A stretch of 64,000 nucleotides of DNA, from positions 340,212 through 404,211 of the forward strand of contig NZ_PYPS01000001.1 in NCBI RefSeq assembly GCF_003027925.1, written 5' to 3'. This document shows positions 37,338 through 45,071 of this stretch, piece by piece (position 1 is the first letter of the stretch; each line of letters starts with the position of its first letter). A program made the translations under genes and the position numbers. The DNA is from Micromonospora sp. RP3T (lineage in GTDB: Bacteria; Actinomycetota; Actinomycetes; Mycobacteriales; Micromonosporaceae). Below the pieces are notes generated by a model that had not been told where the DNA came from, did not search any database, and saw nothing but the letters and a program-made list of their open reading frames with translations.

Positions 37338-38630
37338 GTGACCGACGGCTGGGACTGGCGCCGGCCCGGCGGCTCGGGCGCACCGGCGGGAGGGCCGGTG
37401 CCCGGGCAGCCACCACCGGGCGCCGGGGGTGGCACGACGTCGCCCTGGTGGTCCGACGCGCTGGCCGACCCGTGGCGGGACCCGTACGCGCCCGCGGCCG
37501 TGGTGGTCCCGGCCACCGCGCCCACCGGGGCGGGTGAGCCGGAGCCGGTCTCCGACCCGGACGCGCCGAGCCGGCCGGGGCTGCGTCAGGTGGTGCTGAT
37601 CTCGCTGATCACCGCGCTGCTGGCCGGTTCACTGGGCAGCGCCCTGACCTACGCCTTCCTGGGCGGCGGCGCGGTGCCGACGCTGGGCGCGCAGGCCGGG
37701 CAGGCCCCGGCGCTCGCCCAGCGCAAGCCGGAGTCGCTGGCCGGGGTAGCCGAGCGGGTGCTGCCCAGCGTGGTCACCATCCGGGTGGCCAGTCTCGGCG
37801 GCACCAGCGAGGGCTCCGGCTTCGTGGTGAGCACGGACGGGCACATCGTCACCAACGACCACGTGGTCGCGGACGGCCCGGGCAAGGCCACCGTGATGTT
37901 CAACGACGGCAGCACCGCCGCCGGCACCGTGGTCGGGCAGGACCCGGAGTCGGACATCGCGGTCATCAAGGTCACCCGCAGCGGGCTGACGCCGGTGCAG
38001 TTCGGCGACTCGGACGCGCTCGCGGTGGGCGATCCGGTGCTCGCCATGGGTTCGCCGCTGTCGCTGGCCAACACCGTCACCGCCGGCATCGTCAGCGCGT
38101 TGGACCGCACCATGCAGGCGGGCGAGCCGGGCGGGCCGACCCGCTACTACGCGGCGATCCAGACCGACGCCGCGGTCAACCACGGCAACTCCGGCGGCCC
38201 GCTGGTGGACGGGGCGGGCCGGGTGGTCGGCGTGAACTCGACGATCAAGTCGCTGGTGGCCGACGGGCAGGAGGCCGGCAACATCGGGCTCGCCTTCGCC
38301 ATCCCGATCAACCAGGCCAAGCGCGTCACCGAGGAGATCATCGGCACCGGCAAGGCCCGGCGTACGGTGATCGGCGCCTCGGTGGGCGGCACCGGCGCCA
38401 CCGGCGGCGGGGTGCGGCTCAACGCCGTCGAGCCGGCCGGTCCGGCGGCGGCGGCCGGGATGCGCACCGGGGACGTGGTGCTCCGGCTGGACAAGCACCC
38501 GATGACCGACCCGACCGACCTGGTGGCGTTGGTGCGCAAGTACGCGCCGGGTTCGGTGGTAACGGTGGAGTACCGGCGTGGCTCGGCCCGGCAGAACACG
38601 TCGGTGACGCTCGCCGCGGACGCCAAGTGA
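37338..38630 (+). CDS. htrA: HtrA-like S1C serine protease with PDZ domain
   Basis: 430 residues from GTG at 37338 (GGGAGG seven bases upstream). A Pro/Gly-rich cytoplasmic N-terminus is followed by one membrane helix (VVLISLITALLAGSLGSALT), the trypsin-like domain with His near 174 (VTNDHVVADG), Asp near 205 (ESDIAVIKV) and Ser near 283 (NHGNSGGPLVDG), and a C-terminal PDZ domain (GMRTGDVVLRLDKHPMTD). It is a membrane-anchored quality-control protease facing the cell wall. In mycobacteria htrA follows sigE-rseA; here the pair is missing. tatB follows 72 bp downstream. Confidence 0.93.
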   Translation: MTDGWDWRRPGGSGAPAGGPVPGQPPPGAGGGTTSPWWSDALADPWRDPYAPAAVVVPATAPTGAGEPEPVSDPDAPSRPGLRQVVLISLITALLAGSLGSALTYAFLGGGAVPTLGAQAGQAPALAQRKPESLAGVAERVLPSVVTIRVASLGGTSEGSGFVVSTDGHIVTNDHVVADGPGKATVMFNDGSTAAGTVVGQDPESDIAVIKVTRSGLTPVQFGDSDALAVGDPVLAMGSPLSLANTVTAGIVSALDRTMQAGEPGGPTRYYAAIQTDAAVNHGNSGGPLVDGAGRVVGVNSTIKSLVADGQEAGNIGLAFAIPINQAKRVTEEIIGTGKARRTVIGASVGGTGATGGGVRLNAVEPAGPAAAAGMRTGDVVLRLDKHPMTDPTDLVALVRKYAPGSVVTVEYRRGSARQNTSVTLAADAK

Positions 38631-38702
38631 GGACCGGTGACCCCCTCCCGCCGGGCCGCCTTCCGTGCGTAGTCTTGCCCTGACACGGACGAGGAGGCCG
38701 GA

Positions 38703-39125
38703 GTGTTCGAGAACCTGAACTGGTGGGAGATCGGCGCCCTGCTGCTCCTGGCACTGTTGATCTTCGGGGACCGGCTGCCCAACGTGATCAACGACGGCCT
38801 GCGGATGGTGCGCAACCTGCGGAACATGGCGCGGAACGCGACCGGAGACCTGAGCCGCGAGCTGGGGACCGACATCCAACTGGAGGACCTGCACCCGAAG
38901 GCGTTCATCCGCAAGCACCTGCTCAGCGAGGACGACGAGCAGGCGATCCGGAAGCCGCTGCAGAGCATGTACGACAACCTGCGCTCGGACGTCACCGGCG
39001 TGCACGACGAGCTGAAGGACGTGGCCAAGGCGGCGGACCTGCGCACCCCCACCCCCCGCCCGGCGGTGGCGACCCCCACCGCCGCCACCCCGACCCCGCG
39101 CCCGTCCTACGACGACGCCACCTGA
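38703..39125 (+). CDS. tatB: Sec-independent translocase subunit TatB
   Basis: 140 residues from GTG at 38703. The single N-terminal membrane helix (WWEIGALLLLALLIFGDRLP), with Glu in the membrane and the FGDRLP hinge, is followed by the amphipathic helix (VINDGLRMVRNLRNMARNA) and a Pro/Thr-rich tail. TatB receives folded twin-arginine substrates with TatC. At least two Tat substrates lie in this window. Position after htrA and before mrp is conserved in actinobacteria. Confidence 0.92.
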   Translation: MFENLNWWEIGALLLLALLIFGDRLPNVINDGLRMVRNLRNMARNATGDLSRELGTDIQLEDLHPKAFIRKHLLSEDDEQAIRKPLQSMYDNLRSDVTGVHDELKDVAKAADLRTPTPRPAVATPTAATPTPRPSYDDAT

Positions 39126-39167
39126 CCCCGTCCCCCAGGTATCGGGGGAGGGGCCAGGGGAAGTGGG

Positions 39168-40313
39168 TCAGCGGCCGGCGGGCTTGAGGCCGAGCGGCTT
39201 GCCGAGCAGGGACTCGCGGCGGACGGCGAGCCGGTCGGCCACCTCGAACATGGCCTTCGCGGCCGGCGCGTCCGGCTGGGTCAGCACGATCGGCTGGCCG
39301 GCGTCGCCGCCCTCGCGGACCCGGGTGTCCATCGGGATCTGCCCCAGCACCGGCACCTGCGCGCCGATGGTCCGGGTCAGCGACTCGGCCACCGCCGCGC
39401 CGCCGCCGGCGCCGAAGACCTCCATCCGGGAACCGTCCGGCAGTTCGAGCCAGGACATGTTCTCGATCACACCGACCACCCGCTGGTGGGTCTGCAACGC
39501 GATGGCGCCGGCCCGCTCGGCCACCTCGGCGGCGGCTGCCTGCGGCGTGGTGACCACCAGGATCTCCGCGTTCGGCAGCAGCTGGGCCACCGAGATCGCG
39601 ATGTCGCCGGTGCCCGGCGGCAGGTCGAGCAGGAGGACGTCCAGGTCACCCCAGTAGACGTCGGCGAGGAACTGCTGGAGCGCGCGGTGCAGCATCGGGC
39701 CGCGCCAGACCACCGCCGCGTTGCCGGGGGTGAACATGCCGATCGAGATGACCTTCACGCCGTGCGACTGCGGCGGCATGATCATGTCTTCGACCCGGGT
39801 CGGCGCGCCGTCGGCGCCGAGCATGCGGGGCACCGAGTGGCCGTAGATGTCGGCGTCCACCACGCCGACCGACAGCCCGCGAGCGGCCAACGCGGCAGCC
39901 AGGTTGACCGTGACGCTGGACTTGCCGACGCCGCCCTTGCCGCTGGCCACCGCGTAGACGCGGGTCCGTGAGCCGGGCTGGGCGAACGGGATCACCGGCT
40001 CGGCGGTGCCACCGCCGCGCAGCTTCGACTGCAACTCCTGGCGCTGCTCCGGGCTCATCACCCCGAAGATGATCTCGACGCGGCTCACCCCGGGCACCGC
40101 CCCGACCGCTGCGGTGATGTCGTTGCGCAGCTTGTCCTTCAGCGGGCAGCCGGCCACGGTGAGCAGCAGCTCCACCCGCACCACGCCGTCGTCGTCCCGC
40201 TCCGCGGAGCGGACCATGCCGAGTTCGGTGATCGGCCGGCGGATCTCCGGGTCGTTGACGGTGGCCAGCGCGGCCTGGATCGCGTCGGAGACGGTGCTGA
40301 CGGGTGCTGACAT
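39168..40313 (-). CDS. mrp: Mrp/NBP35-type Fe-S carrier ATPase
   Basis: 381 residues from ATG at 40313. The N-terminal MIP18-like domain (VNDPEIRRPITELGMV) is followed by the P-loop ATPase with the deviant Walker A GKGGVGKSS, VVDADIYGHSVPRML and LLLDLPPGTGD. The CxxC found in many Mrp proteins is absent: the loop reads NMSWLELPDGSRMEVFGAGG. Actinobacterial homologues often lack it. It probably transfers Fe-S clusters between scaffold and target proteins in the cytoplasm. Confidence 0.92.
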   Translation of the reverse strand: MSAPVSTVSDAIQAALATVNDPEIRRPITELGMVRSAERDDDGVVRVELLLTVAGCPLKDKLRNDITAAVGAVPGVSRVEIIFGVMSPEQRQELQSKLRGGGTAEPVIPFAQPGSRTRVYAVASGKGGVGKSSVTVNLAAALAARGLSVGVVDADIYGHSVPRMLGADGAPTRVEDMIMPPQSHGVKVISIGMFTPGNAAVVWRGPMLHRALQQFLADVYWGDLDVLLLDLPPGTGDIAISVAQLLPNAEILVVTTPQAAAAEVAERAGAIALQTHQRVVGVIENMSWLELPDGSRMEVFGAGGGAAVAESLTRTIGAQVPVLGQIPMDTRVREGGDAGQPIVLTQPDAPAAKAMFEVADRLAVRRESLLGKPLGLKPAGR

Positions 40314-40323
40314 GCCGGTAATG

Positions 40324-40968
40324 CTACGTCGGGCTCTGGTGGCGGGCGTCGTGGGCGTGGTCACCGTCGAGCTCGTCGCGGGGCTCGTCGAGCGGGCCGC
40401 CGCCGGTCGGTCGCCGCGCCCCTCGGTCGTGCTGTCCTCGATCCTGCTGTCCCCGCTCGTGCTGCCGCCGTTCCAGCTTGCGCCGCCGCTCCGCCGCCTC
40501 GTCCAGCTCCTCGGCCAGCCGGGTCAGCTCGGAGCGGAGGAAGTCCCGGGTCGCCACGTCCCCCATCGCGATCCGCAGCGCGGCGATCTCCCGGGCCAGG
40601 TACTCCGTGTCGGCCTTCTGCATGGTGGCCCGCCGTCGGTCCTCGTCCAGTGAGACCCGGTCCCGGTCCGCCTGCCGGTTCTGCGCGAGCAGGATCAGCG
40701 GGGCGGCGTACGAGGCCTGGAGGGAAAGCACCAGCGTCAGGAACGTGAACGTGTACGGGTCGAACCGCAGGTGCGCCGGGGCGAGCGTGTTCCACAGGAA
40801 CCAGGCGGCCAGGATCAGCGTCATGTAGACCAGGAAGTTGGCCGTGCCCATGCCCCGGGCGATGCCCTCGGCCCAACGGCCGAAGGAATCCGCGTCGATC
40901 CGGGGCAGGTGCAGGCCCCGGGGGGCGCGCGGCTGGTCGAGCCGCTCCCCGCGTCGCTGCTCACTCAT
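40324..40968 (-). CDS. DUF1003 membrane protein
   Basis: 214 residues. Two membrane helices (LVYMTLILAAWFLWN and YTFTFLTLVLSLQASYAAPLILL) form the DUF1003 core, followed by the usual QNRQADRDRV segment, a long coiled coil (EIAALRIAMGD to RRRKLERR) and a His/Asp-rich tail. It overlaps the MgtE-like gene by 8 bases and is 10 bases before mrp, all on one strand. DUF1003 next to an MgtE_N/CBS protein is a conserved actinobacterial pair; a role in ion homeostasis is inferred from this. Confidence 0.88.
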   Translation of the reverse strand: MSEQRRGERLDQPRAPRGLHLPRIDADSFGRWAEGIARGMGTANFLVYMTLILAAWFLWNTLAPAHLRFDPYTFTFLTLVLSLQASYAAPLILLAQNRQADRDRVSLDEDRRRATMQKADTEYLAREIAALRIAMGDVATRDFLRSELTRLAEELDEAAERRRKLERRQHERGQQDRGQHDRGARRPTGGGPLDEPRDELDGDHAHDARHQSPT

Positions 40969-42241
40969 CGTCCACGTTCCCGTCGTCGGTGGCGGACGGG
41001 GTCGGTGCCGCGTCCCGGTCCCGCCAGTCGCGCGGCAGGGAATGGTCCAGCACGTCGTCCACCGTGACGGCGCCGACCAGCCGGTTGCTCCGGTCCACCA
41101 CCGGCATGCCCACCATGTCGTAGGTGGCCATCCGGCGGGTGATCTCGGTCAGCGGGGTGGACGTCCGGAGCGGGTCGATGTCGTTGACCACGATGCCGCC
41201 GAGCAGGTCGGCCGGAGGCTCGCGGAGCAACCGCTGGAAGTGCACCATACCCAGGTAACGCCCGGTCGGCGTGGTCAACGGTGCGCGGGTCACGAAGACC
41301 TGCGCGGCCACGGCGGGCGAGAGCTGCACCTCCCGGATCCGGGCCAGGGCCTCGGCGACGGTGGCGTCCGGCGGCAGGATCACCGGCTCGGAGGTCATCA
41401 CGCTGCCGGCGGTGCCCGAGGCGTAGCGCAGCAGCTGGCGCACCGGGTCGGCCTCGTTCGGCTCCATCAGGTCGAGCAGCACGTCCTGCTCCGGCGGGGG
41501 CAGTTCGTTGAGCAGGTCGGCGGCGTCGTCCGGGTCCATCTCCTCGAGCACGTCGGCGGCCCGTTCCCGGTCCAGAGCGGCCAGGATCTCCACCTGGTCG
41601 CGCTCGGGCAGCTCGCTGAGCACGTCGGCGAGGCGCTCGTCGTCGAGCGCGGCGGCCACCTCGTTGCGCCGGGCGTCGGGCAGGTCCTGGAGCGCGTTGG
41701 CCAGGTCGGCCGGGCGCATGTCCTCCAGCACGGCGAGCAGGTTGGCCGTACCCCGGTTGTCGCCCACGACGCCGAGGCCGCGGACCCGGTCCCACTCGAC
41801 CTGGTGCAGGTGGCCGCGGCGGGTGAGCCGGCCGGTCTGCTCGCGGACGGCGACCCGGGTCAGCGCCCACTCGCCGCCCCGGCTGTGCTCCATGGCCACG
41901 TCCACCACCGAGCCGGCCTGCCCGCTCTCGAGCTGGACCCGCCGGTCGAGCAGTTCCTGGAGCACCAGCAGCTCGTTCGGTCGTTTCTCGAACCGGCGCA
42001 GGTTGAGCGTGCCGCTGCCGAGCACCACGGCGTCCGGGTCGATCGAGGTGATCCGGTTGATGGAGAGGAAGATGCGTCGCCGCATGGGCATCTCGGCGAC
42101 CAGCCCCACCACCTCCGGCGGCCGTTGGGTCGGACGCATCCGGGCGACCGCGTCGCGGACGCGGCCGACCTGGTCGCCGTTCGGGTCGAAGACGGCGACT
42201 CCGGCGAGTCGAGCGATGTAGACCCGGTTCGGCGTGCTCAC
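40961..42241 (-). CDS. MgtE N-terminal/CBS domain protein without transport domain
   Basis: About 426 residues from GTG at 42241 (GTG at 42247 is an alternative). A PRC-barrel-like N-terminus (YIARLAGVAVFDPNGDQVGR) is followed by the MgtE_N superhelix (repeated LPERDQVEILAALDRERAADVL units) and two CBS domains (VFVTRAPLTTPTGRYLGMVH; MVGMPVVDRSNRLVGAVTVDD). The membrane transport domain of MgtE is absent, so it is a cytosolic sensor-like protein. It is coupled to the DUF1003 gene by overlap. Confidence 0.88.
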   Translation of the reverse strand: MSTPNRVYIARLAGVAVFDPNGDQVGRVRDAVARMRPTQRPPEVVGLVAEMPMRRRIFLSINRITSIDPDAVVLGSGTLNLRRFEKRPNELLVLQELLDRRVQLESGQAGSVVDVAMEHSRGGEWALTRVAVREQTGRLTRRGHLHQVEWDRVRGLGVVGDNRGTANLLAVLEDMRPADLANALQDLPDARRNEVAAALDDERLADVLSELPERDQVEILAALDRERAADVLEEMDPDDAADLLNELPPPEQDVLLDLMEPNEADPVRQLLRYASGTAGSVMTSEPVILPPDATVAEALARIREVQLSPAVAAQVFVTRAPLTTPTGRYLGMVHFQRLLREPPADLLGGIVVNDIDPLRTSTPLTEITRRMATYDMVGMPVVDRSNRLVGAVTVDDVLDHSLPRDWRDRDAAPTPSATDDGNVDDE

Positions 42242-42274
42242 GGGCACCAGCCTAAGGGCCTACTCTCTAACAGC

Positions 42275-43144
42275 ATGTCGACCTTGGCCTACGAGATCGT
42301 GGACGTCTTCACCGACCGCCCGTTCGCCGGCAACCCGCTGGCCGTGGTGTTCGGCGCGGAAGCGCTGGCCACCGAGCAGATGCAGGCGCTCGCGCTGGAG
42401 TTCAACCTGTCCGAGACGGTCTTCGTGCTGGCGCCCACCCAGGCCGGCGCCACCTACCGGGCCCGCATCTTCACCCCCACCGACGAGCTGCCGTTCGCCG
42501 GGCACCCCAGCGTGGGCGCCGCGGTGACCGCCGGCCGGCGCGGCCTCTTCGAGGTGGGCCGGGTCACCCAGGAATGCGGCGCCGGCGTGCTGCCGATCGA
42601 GGTGAACCCCACCGGCGCGACGCTGACCGGGGGCACCCCGACGCTCGGCCCGGAACTCGACCCGGAGCCGCTGTTGGAGATCGTCGGGCTCACCGCGGCC
42701 GACCACGCCGGCCCGCCGCCGCGCGTCGCCGGGTGCGGCCTGGAGTTCCCCTACCTCCCGGTACGCCCCGACGCGGTGGCCCGGGCGCGGCTGAACACGG
42801 CGGCGGCGGAGCGGTACGGCGTCGAGCACGTCAGCCTCTTCTCCTGGGACCCGGAGTCGCAAACCGCGCACGCCCGGGTCTTCGTGCCCGGGATCGGCGT
42901 CCCGGAGGACCCGGCCACCGGTTCGGCCGCGCTCGGGCTGGGCGTCTGGCTGGTCGCCAGCGGCCTGCTGCCGGGCGAGGGTCGGACGCCGTACGCGGTG
43001 CGCCAGGGCATCGAGATCCACCGGCCCTCGTCGTTGGCCTGCACCGTGACCGCGGCCGGCGGGACGGCCGTCGGCGCGACCGTCTCCGGTCAGGTGGTGC
43101 CGGTGGCTCGCGGCGAGATCACCGTCCCGCCCTTCGTCGGCTGA
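42275..43144 (+). CDS. PhzF-family isomerase-like protein
   Basis: 289 residues from ATG at 42275. AYEIVDVFTDRPFAGNPLAV, FNLSETVFV with the conserved Glu, FTPTDELPFAGHPSVGA and PGIGVPEDPATGSAALGLG are the PhzF signatures of the diaminopimelate-epimerase-like fold. The family includes the phenazine isomerase, but most actinobacterial members have unknown substrates and no phenazine genes are near. It is divergent from the MgtE-like gene with a short shared promoter region. Confidence 0.9.
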   Translation: MSTLAYEIVDVFTDRPFAGNPLAVVFGAEALATEQMQALALEFNLSETVFVLAPTQAGATYRARIFTPTDELPFAGHPSVGAAVTAGRRGLFEVGRVTQECGAGVLPIEVNPTGATLTGGTPTLGPELDPEPLLEIVGLTAADHAGPPPRVAGCGLEFPYLPVRPDAVARARLNTAAAERYGVEHVSLFSWDPESQTAHARVFVPGIGVPEDPATGSAALGLGVWLVASGLLPGEGRTPYAVRQGIEIHRPSSLACTVTAAGGTAVGATVSGQVVPVARGEITVPPFVG

Positions 43145-43235
43145 GCGGCCCGTTGACGGTTGAGCCGTCTCGGCGGCGGGCCATGTGCGGGGGCGCCGGC
43201 GTTGTCGGCGCGCAGGAGGGAGCAGCCCGCCGCGC

Positions 43236-43335
43236 CTACGAACTTGATGGCGTGAACGGTTCACCGGTCCCGTGAACCGGCATCGGCTGCTGGCGACCGG
43301 GTAGCGGTGACCCGTCGACGCCATCAAGTTGGTAG
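43236..43335. repeat. 100-base cruciform-like palindrome
   Basis: Outer arms of 18 bases (43236-43253 and 43318-43335) match with one mismatch; the core reads AACTTGATGGCGT / ACGCCATCAAGTT. Inside are a hairpin CGGTTCAC (43257-43264) / GTGAACCG (43272-43279) and a second small stem around CGGGT/ACCCG. The whole can fold as a three-way junction. It fills the gap between phzF-like and the next gene, and has the look of a dispersed non-autonomous element. Confidence 0.6.
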
Positions 43336-43415
43336 CGCCGTGGGTGAGGTCACCCGCGCGAGCCCGCCCGCTCCGAGGAACCCCTCCGGCGGTGGAAGTG
43401 CGGGAGGATGGGCGG

Positions 43416-43931
43416 GTGAGCGACGAGGTGGACGAACGGGTGACCCCGCCGTTGGTGGACGAGGCGGTGAAGAAGGCAGCCGTCTGTTGGGTCGGCGTCG
43501 GCGACGGCCCGGCGTACGCGCTGTGGTGCCTGCCGCTGGACGGCGCGTTGCTGGTGGTGACCGGCCCCGGCGAGCAGGCGGCACCCGGGCTGGCTGACAC
43601 CGACGCGGCCGAGGTGACGTTGCGTGGCGACCACGGTGGGCGGATCGTGAGCTGGCCGGCGCGGGTGGATCGGCTCCGGCCGGGCACCGAGGAGTGGGAC
43701 ACCGTCGCGCCGCTGGTGGCGGCGAAGCGGCTCAACGCGTCCGGCTCGGCCACCGAGCTGGTGGCCCGGTGGGCGGCCGAGGGCTGCGCGCTCAACCGGC
43801 TCACGCCGGCCGGCACGGCGCTGAGCGGCGCCGACCTGCCGGACGGCCCGTTGACCGAACAGCCGCGCCCGGCGTCCGTGGTCCGGGCCGTCCGCAAGCC
43901 GTTCCGCCTGCACCGCGTCCGCCGCCGCTGA
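43416..43931 (+). CDS. Conserved hypothetical protein
   Basis: 171 residues from GTG at 43416 (GGGAGG nine bases upstream). The sequence VCWVGVGDGPAYALWCLPLD, LLVVTGPGEQ and VTLRGDHGGRIVSWPARVDR resembles the strands of a PNPOx-like split barrel, but no cofactor motif is certain. The tail is basic (RKPFRLHRVRRR). The stop lies in a 13-bp tandem repeat (GCCGCCGCTGATC, three units, 43921-43959). No operon partner. Confidence 0.65.
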   Translation: MSDEVDERVTPPLVDEAVKKAAVCWVGVGDGPAYALWCLPLDGALLVVTGPGEQAAPGLADTDAAEVTLRGDHGGRIVSWPARVDRLRPGTEEWDTVAPLVAAKRLNASGSATELVARWAAEGCALNRLTPAGTALSGADLPDGPLTEQPRPASVVRAVRKPFRLHRVRRR

Positions 43932-44000
43932 TCGCCGCCGCTGATCGCCGCCGCTCACCCGCCCGCCGTTGACCCGCCACGGGGCCGTGGGGGCCGGCGG

Positions 44001-44969
44001 TCAGTCCCGCAGCGGCGGGGGGTCGACCGGCACCGGGACCGGTGCGGCGCGTCGACCGGCCCGCGCGCCGCCGAGCACGACCACGGCGACGCCCACCAGC
44101 AGCAGCGCAAGCCCCGGCAGGGCCAGCGGCCGGGGTAGCTGCCCCAGCCAGACCCAGCCGATCAGCGCCGCGCCGGGCGCCTCCAGCAGGATCAGCACGC
44201 TGACCGTGGTGGCGGAGACCCGGTGCAGCGCGTAGTTGAACATCGAGTGCCCGAGGAGTTGGGCGCCGGCCACCAGGCCGAGGATGGCCAGCCACGTCCC
44301 GCCGTCGTAGCCGTGCAGGCGTACGCCGCCGACCAGGCAGACCACCAGCAGGATCAGCGCGCACACGCCGTAGCAGACGGTGGTGTAGCCGGTGGTGCTG
44401 ACGCTGGCCCGGGCGCGCTCGCCGAGGGCGGTGTAGACGGCCGCGAACATGCCACCGGCCACGGCCAGCAGATCGCCGGCGAACGCCCGGCCGGAGACGG
44501 CGACGTCGGCGCCGGTGGCGAGCGCGGCACCGAGCACCGCCACCGCGATGCCGGCCCAGACCGCCGCCGGCAGCCGACGCCCCTGCCAGCGGGCGATCAG
44601 CCCCTGCCACACCGGCTGCGTCGCGCCCAACGCGGTCGCCGCCGCGACCGAGGTGAGCTTCGCGCTCGGCATCCAGGTGGCGAAGTGGGCGGCCAGCGCC
44701 ACCCCGGAGAGTACGCAGTACAGCCCTTCCCGACGGCCCGGCCCGACCAGGAGCGCCCGGAGTTCGGCCCGTCGACGGGTCACCGCGACCGGACCGAGCA
44801 CCGCCACCGACAACATGTTGCGCCAGAACGCGACGGCCAGGGCCGGCGCGGCGGCGAACGCCACCAGCGGCGCGGACGACGAGACGGCGGCGACGGCCAG
44901 CGCGAGCGCGCCGACGGTCAGCGTGTCGAGCGGCGGGCGGTGTCCAGCGGTGTGCACGGCTCCGATCAT
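44001..44969 (-). CDS. DMT/EamA-family transporter
   Basis: 322 residues from ATG at 44969 with about ten membrane helices in two EamA repeats. AAAPALAVAFWRNMLSV opens the first; SMFNYALHRVSATTVSVLIL and LEAPGAALIGWVWLGQLPRP close the second. The C-terminus is a short basic and Pro-rich tail. Substrates of the family are small metabolites; nothing here narrows it. Divergent from the APC permease with about 100 bp between. Confidence 0.87.
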   Translation of the reverse strand: MIGAVHTAGHRPPLDTLTVGALALAVAAVSSSAPLVAFAAAPALAVAFWRNMLSVAVLGPVAVTRRRAELRALLVGPGRREGLYCVLSGVALAAHFATWMPSAKLTSVAAATALGATQPVWQGLIARWQGRRLPAAVWAGIAVAVLGAALATGADVAVSGRAFAGDLLAVAGGMFAAVYTALGERARASVSTTGYTTVCYGVCALILLVVCLVGGVRLHGYDGGTWLAILGLVAGAQLLGHSMFNYALHRVSATTVSVLILLEAPGAALIGWVWLGQLPRPLALPGLALLLVGVAVVVLGGARAGRRAAPVPVPVDPPPLRD

Positions 44970-45071
44970 GCGCGTTCCGGCGATCCGGGATGCCGGAGAC
45001 GTCTCCCCGGGCCGATCGGAGGTGTCTCCCCGGGCCGAACTGTCGCCGAACCGGCCACCGGAAGGGCCGCG

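Noticed and set aside
42275..43144. Phenazine biosynthesis locus
   Set aside because: Only a PhzF-family protein is present. No other phz genes accompany it, and most family members have other roles.
43921..43959. Functional minisatellite
   Set aside because: Three 13-bp units at the stop of a hypothetical gene are most likely simple slippage in GC-rich DNA.
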